From Treponema sp. (GTDB lineage Bacteria > Spirochaetota > Spirochaetia > Treponematales > Treponemataceae), in contig JAFYZU010000050.1 in the NCBI GenBank assembly GCA_017548565.1, forward strand, positions 1-64,000: 64,000 bases of DNA, read 5' to 3'. Numbering within the stretch: the stretch's first letter is position 1; each line of letters opens with the position of its first letter. Positions 1 to 6,158 of this stretch are shown here, piece after piece. The position numbers and the translations under genes were made by a program. The notes beneath the pieces were generated by a model that saw only the letters and a program-made list of their open reading frames with translations, was not told where the DNA came from and searched no databases.

Positions 1-282
1 TCTAACACACAGACAATCAACCCTTCTGCTCTTGGACACAACGAAAAAGAACAGATTGATAACCTTGTAAATATTCTTGACGGATACTTCTCTAAGGGTG
101 CTCACCACCTGAACGTAAACGTATTCGGCGTTGAAAAGCTCAAGGACTGCCAGGCTCACCCTGAAAAACCTGAATATGCTAACTTCACAGTTCGTGTATC
201 TGGTTATGCAGTACGCTTCATCAACCTTACAAAGGAACAGCAGGACGACGTTATCGCTCGTACTTGCCACGCTAGTTTGTAA
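1..282 (+). CDS. pflB: Formate C-acetyltransferase (pyruvate formate-lyase), C-terminal part
   Basis: Pyruvate formate-lyase splits pyruvate with CoA into acetyl-CoA and formate in the cytoplasm, a central step of anaerobic sugar fermentation. Only the last 93 codons are in the window; the gene enters from the left edge in frame 1 and stops at TAA 280-282. The glycine-radical motif RVSGYAVRF is visible close to the C-terminus, followed by a DVIARTCH stretch typical of the family end. The radical would be placed on the Gly of SGY by a PflA activase, which is not in the window. Codons are richer in C-ending forms than in most neighbours, as expected for a highly expressed gene. The last codons and the stop lie inside a palindrome (272-300). 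Confidence 0.93.
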   Translation, partial: SNTQTINPSALGHNEKEQIDNLVNILDGYFSKGAHHLNVNVFGVEKLKDCQAHPEKPEYANFTVRVSGYAVRFINLTKEQQDDVIARTCHASL

Positions 283-300
283 TCTTCGATTACAAACTAG
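272..300. repeat. Perfect 12-bp palindrome overlapping the pflB stop codon
   Basis: CTAGTTTGTAAT (272-283), loop CTTCG, ATTACAAACTAG (289-300). A further CTTGC/GCAAG pair outside it (263-267 and 301-305 region) could extend the stem with an internal loop. It begins and ends with the same bases as the palindrome at 351-376, although the inner stem differs. It lacks a T-run, so it is not a simple intrinsic terminator. Confidence 0.8.
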
Positions 301-304
301 GCAA

Positions 305-396
305 GCACGTTCAGTTTACTGGACGTGCGACCTTCCTTGTAATGCTGCTGCTAGTTTCGTGCCTGCACGAAACTAGGTAAGGTCGCGATAGCGACC
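305..396. repeat. Cluster of further stem-loops downstream of pflB
   Basis: Three more hairpins follow the first palindrome. One is GCACGTTCAG / CTGGACGTGC with loop TTTA (305-328, one G-T wobble). The second is CTAGTTTCGTGC / GCACGAAACTAG with loop CT (351-376), enclosed by CGACCTT (328-334) and AAGGTCG (379-385). The third is GGTCGC / GCGACC with loop GATA (381-396). The segment GGTCG at 381-385 can pair either with 328-332 or with 392-396, so the last two structures exclude each other in part. The function is unknown; it could be a REP-like dispersed element or a 3' mRNA stabiliser. Confidence 0.65.
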
Positions 397-427
397 GACT
401 CATGCTTCACTCTAAGGTGATCGTGTA

Positions 428-465
428 AAAAAAATGCCGATTCTTGCGAATCGGCATTTTTTTTT
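428..465. terminator. Two-way intrinsic terminator between pflB and nagB
   Basis: The stem is AATGCCGATTC (433-443) / GAATCGGCATT (448-458) with loop TTGC. It has an A-run on the left and a T-run on the right, so it can stop transcription from both converging genes. Confidence 0.93.
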
Positions 466-468
466 CTC

Positions 469-504
469 CGTCATTGCGAGGAGCGCAGCGACGTGGCAAT
501 CCAC
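469..504. repeat. REP-like GC-rich repeat touching the nagB stop
   Basis: The sequence runs CGTCATTGCGAG, GAGCGCAGCG, ACGTGGCAATCCAC, with ATTGC (473-477) complementary to GCAAT (496-500). It is much richer in G+C than its surroundings. This kind of CATTGCGAG...GGCAATCC sequence is one I remember as a dispersed repeat in many bacterial genomes; that recollection was not checked. Only this copy was seen in the window. Confidence 0.55.
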
Positions 505-1308
505 TTAAACTTCATTGTTGTAGTTATTCTTTTCAATATCCTTGAAATACTTTACAGTTCCAACCTTAAGCTCGTCAGTTGCATCGTCATCACAGACAAT
601 TACTGCATTTTCGTGCATCTGCAACGCGCTTACTGTCCACATCTGGCTGATTCCTTCTTCTACAGCGTGCTTGAGGGCAACAGCCTTGTTGTGGCCTGTA
701 ATCAAAATCATTACTTCGTCTGAGTCGCAAACTGTGCCAACACCAACTGTAAGTGCTGTCTTTGGAACCTTGTTTACATCGTGGTCAAAGAAGCGGCTGT
801 TTACAATGATTGTATCCTGAGTTAGTGCCATTTCGCGTGTGCGGCTTGCAAGAGAAGAACCAGGTTCGTTGAATGCAATGTGTCCGTCGCAGCCAACGCC
901 ACCCATAAAGAGTCTGATTCCACCTGCAGCTTTGATAGCAGCTTCGTAGTTTTCGCATTCCTTTTTAAGGTCAGGGGCGTTACCGTTTAAGATGTGAACG
1001 TTTTCTTTTTTGATGTTTATGTGGCTGAAGAAATTGTCCCACATAAAGCGGTGATAGCTTTCGGGGTGATCTTCTGAAATGCCGACATATTCGTCCATAT
1101 TAAAGGTAACAACATTTTCAAAAGAAATTTTGCCGGTCTTGTAAAGATTGATAAGCTCCTTGTAAGTTCCAAGCGGAGTAGAACCTGTAGGAAGCCCGAT
1201 TACAAATGGCTTGTCTGCAGTTGGATTAAAATTAATGATTTTCTGTGCAATATGATTTGCTGCCCATTTAGAAACAGTATCATAGTCTGGGCGTATGATT
1301 AAACGCAT
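505..1308 (-). CDS. nagB: Glucosamine-6-phosphate deaminase
   Basis: NagB converts glucosamine-6-phosphate to fructose-6-phosphate and ammonia, feeding amino sugars from host mucin or peptidoglycan into glycolysis. The protein is 267 aa, the usual length. Family signatures are present: [12 protein letters not shown] (phosphate loop), NMDEYVG, and [17 protein letters not shown] with the catalytic Asp/His region. The start is taken as the ATG at 1306-1308 (protein [10 protein letters not shown]), preceded by a GAGGT ribosome site; a longer in-frame start at 1383 adds a hydrophobic tail with no ribosome site and no counterpart in the family. It is a single-gene unit; no nagA or transport gene is nearby. 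It ends against the terminator shared with pflB. Confidence 0.95.
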   Translation of the reverse strand: MRLIIRPDYDTVSKWAANHIAQKIINFNPTADKPFVIGLPTGSTPLGTYKELINLYKTGKISFENVVTFNMDEYVGISEDHPESYHRFMWDNFFSHINIKKENVHILNGNAPDLKKECENYEAAIKAAGGIRLFMGGVGCDGHIAFNEPGSSLASRTREMALTQDTIIVNSRFFDHDVNKVPKTALTVGVGTVCDSDEVMILITGHNKAVALKHAVEEGISQMWTVSALQMHENAVIVCDDDATDELKVGTVKYFKDIEKNNYNNEV

Positions 1309-1400
1309 GATAAATACCTCGTTTTTATAGAATAAATTTATTATATGGAAAATTATTTCAACTGTAAAGAAAAAAATATACATAATAAATAATGAAGATT

Positions 1401-1529
1401 TATGAAAGAATGCAGAATTATAAAGAATTATGAAGGTTTATGAAAGAATACAAAATTATGAAAGATTATGAAAGCATTTGACAATTATGAAAAATTATGA
1501 AATAATACAGAATTATGAAGAATTATGAA
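1401..1529. repeat. Three 34-bp direct repeats (iteron-like) upstream of the AAA ATPase
   Basis: Copies lie at 1401-1434, 1439-1472 and 1496-1529, each exactly 34 bp. Each starts TATGAAA and ends TTATGAA, with inner TTAT(G/A)AA repeats. By hand alignment, copies 1 and 3 differ at 3 positions and copies 2 and 3 at 4. Copy starts are 38 and 57 bp apart; the extra 19 bp between copies 2 and 3 holds a TTGACA box. The heptamer TTATGAA occurs nine times in the region. Confidence 0.85.
1478..1506 (+). promoter_or_regulatory. Promoter for the AAA ATPase gene
   Basis: TTGACA (1478-1483), 17 bp, AATAAT (1501-1506). The -35 box sits between repeat copies 2 and 3 and the -10 box lies inside copy 3. Position 8 of that copy is T where the other copies have G, which gives the AATAAT sequence. 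Any protein bound to the repeats would compete with RNA polymerase. Confidence 0.65.
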
Positions 1530-1577
1530 AATGTTTTAGTTGTATCATAACTGTTTTCTTTTATAGGAGGTAGCTTC

Positions 1578-2624
1578 ATGAGTAAAGATAATCCCTTTTC
1601 ATTAACTTTTGGAAAATCACCGAATGAGCTTGTTTCCAGATATGAGTATGCAGAAGAAATTATTAAAACATTTAATTCCCAAATTCCTGCAAGTCAGGCT
1701 TATTTAATTGAAGGTATAAGAGGCAGTGGAAAGACTGTCCTTATGACTCTTATCGAAAAGGAACTGCAGAAAGAAAAAGACTGGATTGTGGTAGATTTAA
1801 ATTCAACTCAGGATTTGCTTGCAGATTTTGCTATGCGACTTGTTGATGCCTGTAAAGAGTTTACGGATATTCTTAAAAAAGGTTTTAATGTTTCTATTGC
1901 AGGTTTTGGTCTTGGAATAAATGGTGAAAATCAAAGCAGAAATAGTGTAAGCATTATTAATGAAATATTGGAAAAATTAAAAAAGAAAAATAAACGTGTA
2001 TTAATTACGATCGATGAAGTTATGAATGGTAATAATATGCGTAATTTTGCAAGTGAGTTTCAGATTTTTCTTCGTAAGGATTTTCCTGTATTTTTGTTGA
2101 TGACCGGTTTGTATGAAAACATTTATACAATCCAAAATGATCCGGCTTTAACATTTCTACTTCGTACTCCCAAAAATAACCTTGAACCATTAAGTCTTCT
2201 TCAAATTTCAAAACAATATCAAAAGGTTTTTAAATGTGATACAGAAATGGCAAACAAGCTTGCAAAGACTACAAAAGGTTATGCTTTTGCATTTCAAGCT
2301 CTTGGATTTTTATATTTTGATTACAAAGATTCTCTTTCGTTCAGTGATATTATTTTTAAGTTTGATGACTTGCTGGATGATTTTGTTTACAGAAAAATCT
2401 GGCAGGGGCTTTCGGAACAGGATAGAAATGTTGTTCTTGCTATTACAGATTCCAAAACAAAGGTCTCTGAAATTTGTACTAAGCTTAATATGACAAATGC
2501 TACTTTTTCAAAGTACAAGGAACGCCTTATTAACAGAGGTTTAATTCAATCTCCACAGCATGGCTATGTAGAATTAATTCTACCTCGTTTTGCAGAAATC
2601 AGTCATTTTTATTCACAGATGTAG
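1578..2624 (+). CDS. AAA-family ATPase with C-terminal winged helix
   Basis: Protein of 348 aa. The Walker A loop GIRGSGKT is at residues 46-53 and a Walker B strand RVLITIDEV at about 140-148, so it should bind and hydrolyse ATP. The opening NPFSLTFGKSP, before the P-loop, is typical of a widespread but poorly studied Arch_ATPase/ORC-like group annotated only as ATP-binding protein. Residues about 285-335 (VSEICTKLNM...FSKYKERLINRGLI) read as a winged helix-turn-helix, as in ORC/Cdc6-type proteins. The ribosome site GGAGG is 7 bases before the ATG. It is preceded by three 34-bp repeats that may be its own binding sites. An RluA gene follows after 10 bp. Its function is unknown; binding of the repeats, autoregulation and a replication or defence role are all open. 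Confidence 0.8.
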   Translation: MSKDNPFSLTFGKSPNELVSRYEYAEEIIKTFNSQIPASQAYLIEGIRGSGKTVLMTLIEKELQKEKDWIVVDLNSTQDLLADFAMRLVDACKEFTDILKKGFNVSIAGFGLGINGENQSRNSVSIINEILEKLKKKNKRVLITIDEVMNGNNMRNFASEFQIFLRKDFPVFLLMTGLYENIYTIQNDPALTFLLRTPKNNLEPLSLLQISKQYQKVFKCDTEMANKLAKTTKGYAFAFQALGFLYFDYKDSLSFSDIIFKFDDLLDDFVYRKIWQGLSEQDRNVVLAITDSKTKVSEICTKLNMTNATFSKYKERLINRGLIQSPQHGYVELILPRFAEISHFYSQM

Positions 2625-2634
2625 AGCAGGTGAT

Positions 2635-3360
2635 ATGTCATTAATTGAAATTCTTTACATAGACCAGTATATCGTAGTAATAAACAAGGCACCGGGGCTT
2701 TTGAGTGTGCCGTTCCCGGGGTTTAAGGGGAAAACTGCGCAGAGTGTTCTGGAAGATATTTTACGAAAGCAGGGAAGGGCTAATTCAAAGCATCATCCTT
2801 TTGCGGTGCACAGGCTTGACCGTGATACAAGCGGCGTGATGATGTTTGCACTTACAGCGCAGTCACAGAAAGTGATTATGGATAACTGGCACAAAATGGT
2901 GACGGGCCGTATTTATCATGCGCTAACAGAAGTTCCACGTAATCCTGAAAAATTTCTGAAGCTTCCGGACAATACTGAAGGATGGATAAACGATGACCTT
3001 GTAATGAATGCACATCATATAGGATATGTCCCGGACAAAAAATCACCGGGATTTTCTGATGGCAAACGAAAGTCTGTTCAGACAATTTCAGCGCGTACTC
3101 ATTATAAGATATTAAAACGAAGCAGGAATTTCTGTCTTTTTGAGCTTGAACTTGATACCGGTAGAAAAAATCAGATCCGTGCTCATCTTGGTGCTTATGG
3201 TTATCCGGTCTGCGGTGATAAGGAGCATCGTTCTCATTCAAATCCTTTTGACCGTCTTTGTCTTCATGCAGTAACCCTTGAATTTGTTCATCCCTTCACA
3301 AAGGAAAAAATGAAGTTTGAAATTCCTGAACCTTCATCATGGAAAGAAATAATTAAATAA
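2635..3360 (+). CDS. RluA-family pseudouridine synthase
   Basis: Protein of 241 aa. The catalytic motif HRLDRDTSG is at residues 59-67, with the Asp that attacks the uridine. RKNQIRAHL and the surrounding C-terminal elements also fit the RluA/RluC/RluD family, which converts uridine to pseudouridine in rRNA or tRNA. There is no N-terminal S4 domain, so it is closest in layout to RluA or TruC types; the RNA target cannot be told. The start is the ATG at 2635 (MSLIEILYID), with an AGGTG close before it; an upstream in-frame start at 2590 would overlap the ATPase gene. The gap to the ATPase stop is 10 bp, so the two are probably co-transcribed. Confidence 0.88.
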   Translation: MSLIEILYIDQYIVVINKAPGLLSVPFPGFKGKTAQSVLEDILRKQGRANSKHHPFAVHRLDRDTSGVMMFALTAQSQKVIMDNWHKMVTGRIYHALTEVPRNPEKFLKLPDNTEGWINDDLVMNAHHIGYVPDKKSPGFSDGKRKSVQTISARTHYKILKRSRNFCLFELELDTGRKNQIRAHLGAYGYPVCGDKEHRSHSNPFDRLCLHAVTLEFVHPFTKEKMKFEIPEPSSWKEIIK

Positions 3361-3390
3361 CCTGTATACTTTTTTATTGTAAATATTATG

Positions 3391-3419
3391 TAGACATCAT
3401 TTGTAATGTGTTGTAAAAT
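3391..3419 (+). promoter_or_regulatory. Promoter placed for a leaderless transcript
   Basis: TAGACA (3391-3396), 17 bp, TAAAAT (3414-3419). Only seven bases separate the -10 box from the ATG at 3427, and no ribosome site is present. The transcript would start at or next to the start codon. Confidence 0.6.
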
Positions 3420-3426
3420 CAAGTTT

Positions 3427-4182
3427 ATGAAAAGAATTTGTTTATTTATCGCGAGTTTGTTTTTATCTGCCGCTGTTTATTCTCAGTCAGCAGATGTAGT
3501 AACAGAGATTCTGCAGTCGGAAAAGGCTACTTATGGTCAGATTGCATATCTTTCAGGTGTTCGTCAGAAGCTTATTAATGATGATGCTTCTTACGAGGAT
3601 GCTGTTAATATTATGAAAAGTAAGGGAGCCGTAAAAAAGACAGTAAATGCTGATGATGTGATTCCTTATGCTGATATTTCATATTTATATCTTCAGATAT
3701 GGCCTAAAGCACGAGGCGGTTTTATGTATCGTCTTACAAATGGTGCTCCTCGTTATGCATTTATTTTCCTTCGTGAAGAGGGATATATCGATCAGCATGC
3801 CGCTCCTACAGATTCGGTCAGCGGTCAGGTTGCGTTGAATCTTCTTTCTGAATGTATGAATGCATTTGGTGGATATGATGAATGTATGGACATGCAGTTA
3901 ACTGATGAAATGTCTAAGAAAAAGGCTCGTCAGATTGCAAAAGAACAGAAGGCTGCAGAAAAACGTGCATTAAAAGAACAGAAAGAAGCTGAAAAAAGAG
4001 CAGAACAGGAACAGAAATCTCTTGAAAAAGCAAAGGAAAAAGAGAACAAAAAACCGGTTATAATTGAAAAGGAATCAGAACCGGAACCTGAGCAGGAAGC
4101 CTCGGAAGAACAGAAGCCTGCAGATTCAGGACAGTTCCTTCATCGTGATAATTCAAAAAAAGAACCGCAGGAAAATGAGTAG
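3427..4182 (+). CDS. Exported protein with Lys/Glu-rich C-terminal tail
   Basis: Protein of 251 aa that I do not recognise. Residues 1-20 form a signal peptide ending near VYSQS. The middle (about 20-150) is a compact alpha/beta-looking region; from about 155 on there is a long run of Lys, Glu, Ala and Gln (KKKARQIAKEQKAAEKRA and similar) likely to form a coiled coil, then an acidic Pro/Glu stretch. The start ATG 3427 is chosen over 3406 because it gives a clean signal peptide and fits the promoter at 3391-3419. It heads a run with a porin-like gene (9 bp gap), a FecR-domain gene and a transporter, so it probably belongs to an envelope assembly or uptake unit. It may link outer membrane and periplasm. 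Confidence 0.7.
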   Translation: MKRICLFIASLFLSAAVYSQSADVVTEILQSEKATYGQIAYLSGVRQKLINDDASYEDAVNIMKSKGAVKKTVNADDVIPYADISYLYLQIWPKARGGFMYRLTNGAPRYAFIFLREEGYIDQHAAPTDSVSGQVALNLLSECMNAFGGYDECMDMQLTDEMSKKKARQIAKEQKAAEKRALKEQKEAEKRAEQEQKSLEKAKEKENKKPVIIEKESEPEPEQEASEEQKPADSGQFLHRDNSKKEPQENE

Positions 4183-4191
4183 GAGTCTGGA

Positions 4192-5337
4192 ATGAAAAAG
4201 AATCTTTTATCTATTATTACATTATTAAGTCTGCTTACAGCTCCTCTCTGTGCTTTTGAGTGGGGTGGAATCATAAAGAACAATACATCAGTTCTTTCTT
4301 CGGATTTTGAAAATTATACATACGATCAGTCGGATGCTCTGTTTATGTGGATAACTCTTCCTATAACAAAGGATAATCACATTCATTTTGATGCAGAAGC
4401 AATGTATAAATTCAAATTAACAGTTGATTCTCAGGATAAGCTTGTAGTACATGGCATAGATATTGACCTTTGTAAATTCTCAGGTGATTATGTTCTTGGA
4501 CCAGGCTTATTCTCTTTCTCTGCAGGTCGATTCTTTGCTTTTGATGCGACACAGGTTCTTCTTGCTCAGCTGGTTGACGGTATTCAGATGACTTATGATC
4601 TGAGCTGGGTTAAATTTGATTTCCTTCTGGCATATACAGGTGCATTGAATGCAATTACAGAACCTATGGTAAGTGAAAATGGAATCATTACACCTGTTTC
4701 AAATCAGATTTATTCTCTGAACTATCCTTATCTTCCGTTAAAATTCAATATTACTTTCCCTGCACTTTTCGGTAACCAGGAAATCTCGATGGAGGGGATA
4801 GCACTTTATGATTTTACTGTAAGTAAGGCAAACAGATATTATGCAAACCTTTGTATGTCAGGACCGATTTTCAATGTTCTTTTCTATAAGTTTGCAACTT
4901 CTTTAGGAACTTTTGATTTTGAATCAATGATGAATTATACCTGTTTTGATATTTATCTCTTGAATAAATCTGCAATATCGTTCGTATTCGGCGGTGAATA
5001 TTCTTCAGGTATTTATGGACCGATGATTGAATATCGTACGATTTCGTCACGCATTGCATGTAACGCAAGAGATAATCCTGAAACAAGCGGTCTTATAATT
5101 CCATCATTAGGTTTGTCTTTCCAGGCAGATTCAGTTTATTCAGAATTAAGGGCAAAATGCATTATGTCTTTACCTGATGAAAATTTCAGTTTCAAGGGTG
5201 CTGAAGCCGATTTCAATTTTACTTACAATGTTTATTCGGATCTTCAGTTTTCTATAACAGCATTCTACTACTATGATCTTACTGATGAAAAAAGTAATAA
5301 TTTCGCAGCATCGTTTGGTGCCGCTATAGCATTCTAA
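4192..5337 (+). CDS. Outer-membrane beta-barrel (porin-like) protein
   Basis: Protein of 381 aa with a signal peptide (residues 1-21, LTAPLCAFEW cleavage region). The rest alternates short amphipathic strands with turns and ends in SFGAAIAF, with a terminal Phe as in outer-membrane barrels. Aromatic residues are frequent (FDFESMMNYTCFDIYL and others). No specific family is recognised. The ribosome site AGGAG precedes the ATG. It sits second in a run with the exported protein upstream and a FecR-domain gene 17 bp downstream. A plausible role is a channel working with the ECF transporter core that follows; this is inferred only from position. Confidence 0.72.
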   Translation: MKKNLLSIITLLSLLTAPLCAFEWGGIIKNNTSVLSSDFENYTYDQSDALFMWITLPITKDNHIHFDAEAMYKFKLTVDSQDKLVVHGIDIDLCKFSGDYVLGPGLFSFSAGRFFAFDATQVLLAQLVDGIQMTYDLSWVKFDFLLAYTGALNAITEPMVSENGIITPVSNQIYSLNYPYLPLKFNITFPALFGNQEISMEGIALYDFTVSKANRYYANLCMSGPIFNVLFYKFATSLGTFDFESMMNYTCFDIYLLNKSAISFVFGGEYSSGIYGPMIEYRTISSRIACNARDNPETSGLIIPSLGLSFQADSVYSELRAKCIMSLPDENFSFKGAEADFNFTYNVYSDLQFSITAFYYYDLTDEKSNNFAASFGAAIAF

Positions 5338-5354
5338 AAAACAGGGAGATTGAA

Positions 5355-6146
5355 ATGAAAAAATTATTTGTTGTAATTTCACTTTTAGTTTTGTTTGTAT
5401 CAGCTTTATCTGCACAGTCAGCTAAGGTTACTTATGTAAAAGGAAAGGTAGAAGTAAGCAGCGGAAACGGCTGGGTACCATTAAAGGTCGGCGACACAGT
5501 TTCTCAGTCACAGACAATCAGTACCGGTTTTCAGTCAGAAGCAAGATTGAATCTTAACGGTCACATTCTTGCTGTTGCAGCATTTACAAGGGTTAAGCTT
5601 GAATCACTTGCTTTTTCAGAAAAAAATGACAGTGTAAATCTTTATGTAGATACAGGTGCCGTTCGTTCACAGGTAAACAGAACTCAGAATAAAAAAATAG
5701 ATTATACAGCCCGCACGGCAGTTGCAGTCGCTTCTGTACGTGGTACAACCTTTGATTTATTTGCATCTGGACGTGCCAGATGTTCAAAGGGTGGTATCGC
5801 TTATTATTCAGCAAAGAAATATAACAGAAACAGAAGTGCAGGAAAGCGTGATAAAATTCCTGCAGAAAATGAAAAGGAAGCAAATGCAAATACATCACCT
5901 GAAAAAATTGATGACAGGGCACCAAGAGGTGCAGTTGTTTTAGGTGCTGGTCAGGAATCAAAGCTTGACCATAAAGGTGATCCTGAACGACCGATGAAAT
6001 ATGCTAAAGCTAAGTCTAAGGAAAAGAAAACAAGGGTAAAAACTGCAAAAGAAAAGGATATTATCTTAGCAGGTGGAAATATCGAAGACGAAAGAACAAG
6101 TCTTATTGAACCACAGATTATCATTACACTTAGAATTCCTGAATAA
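5355..6146 (+). CDS. FecR-domain exported protein
   Basis: Protein of 263 aa with a signal peptide (LFVSALSAQS). Residues about 20-140 match a FecR domain: AKVTYVKGKVEVSSGNGW, VGDTVSQSQTISTGFQSEA, and TARTAVAVASVRGTTFDLF, the last being the strongest signature. FecR domains of this secreted type are common in spirochaetes and differ from the membrane anti-sigma FecR of iron uptake; here no sigma factor is nearby. The C-terminal half is basic and low in complexity (Lys/Glu/Asn runs), perhaps binding an anionic cell-wall polymer. The ribosome site GGGAG is well placed. It is third in the run, 12 bp before the ECF transporter gene. Confidence 0.8.
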   Translation: MKKLFVVISLLVLFVSALSAQSAKVTYVKGKVEVSSGNGWVPLKVGDTVSQSQTISTGFQSEARLNLNGHILAVAAFTRVKLESLAFSEKNDSVNLYVDTGAVRSQVNRTQNKKIDYTARTAVAVASVRGTTFDLFASGRARCSKGGIAYYSAKKYNRNRSAGKRDKIPAENEKEANANTSPEKIDDRAPRGAVVLGAGQESKLDHKGDPERPMKYAKAKSKEKKTRVKTAKEKDIILAGGNIEDERTSLIEPQIIITLRIPE

Positions 6147-6158
6147 TAAACGCATTGT

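Noticed and set aside
272-300. TrpR operator, because of the CTAGT half sites
   Set aside because: The two half sites are too far apart (E. coli operators have them nearly adjacent) and the site lies inside the end of pflB, not in a promoter.
131-376. Open frame across the pflB end and palindromes
   Set aside because: It is out of frame with pflB and made partly of the palindromic repeats.
1309-1383. N-terminal extension of nagB by 25 residues
   Set aside because: No ribosome site, hydrophobic sequence unlike the family, and a strong GAGGT site before ATG 1308.
3361-3426. Riboswitch upstream of the envelope/ECF operon
   Set aside because: Only 66 bp, and the promoter leaves no leader.
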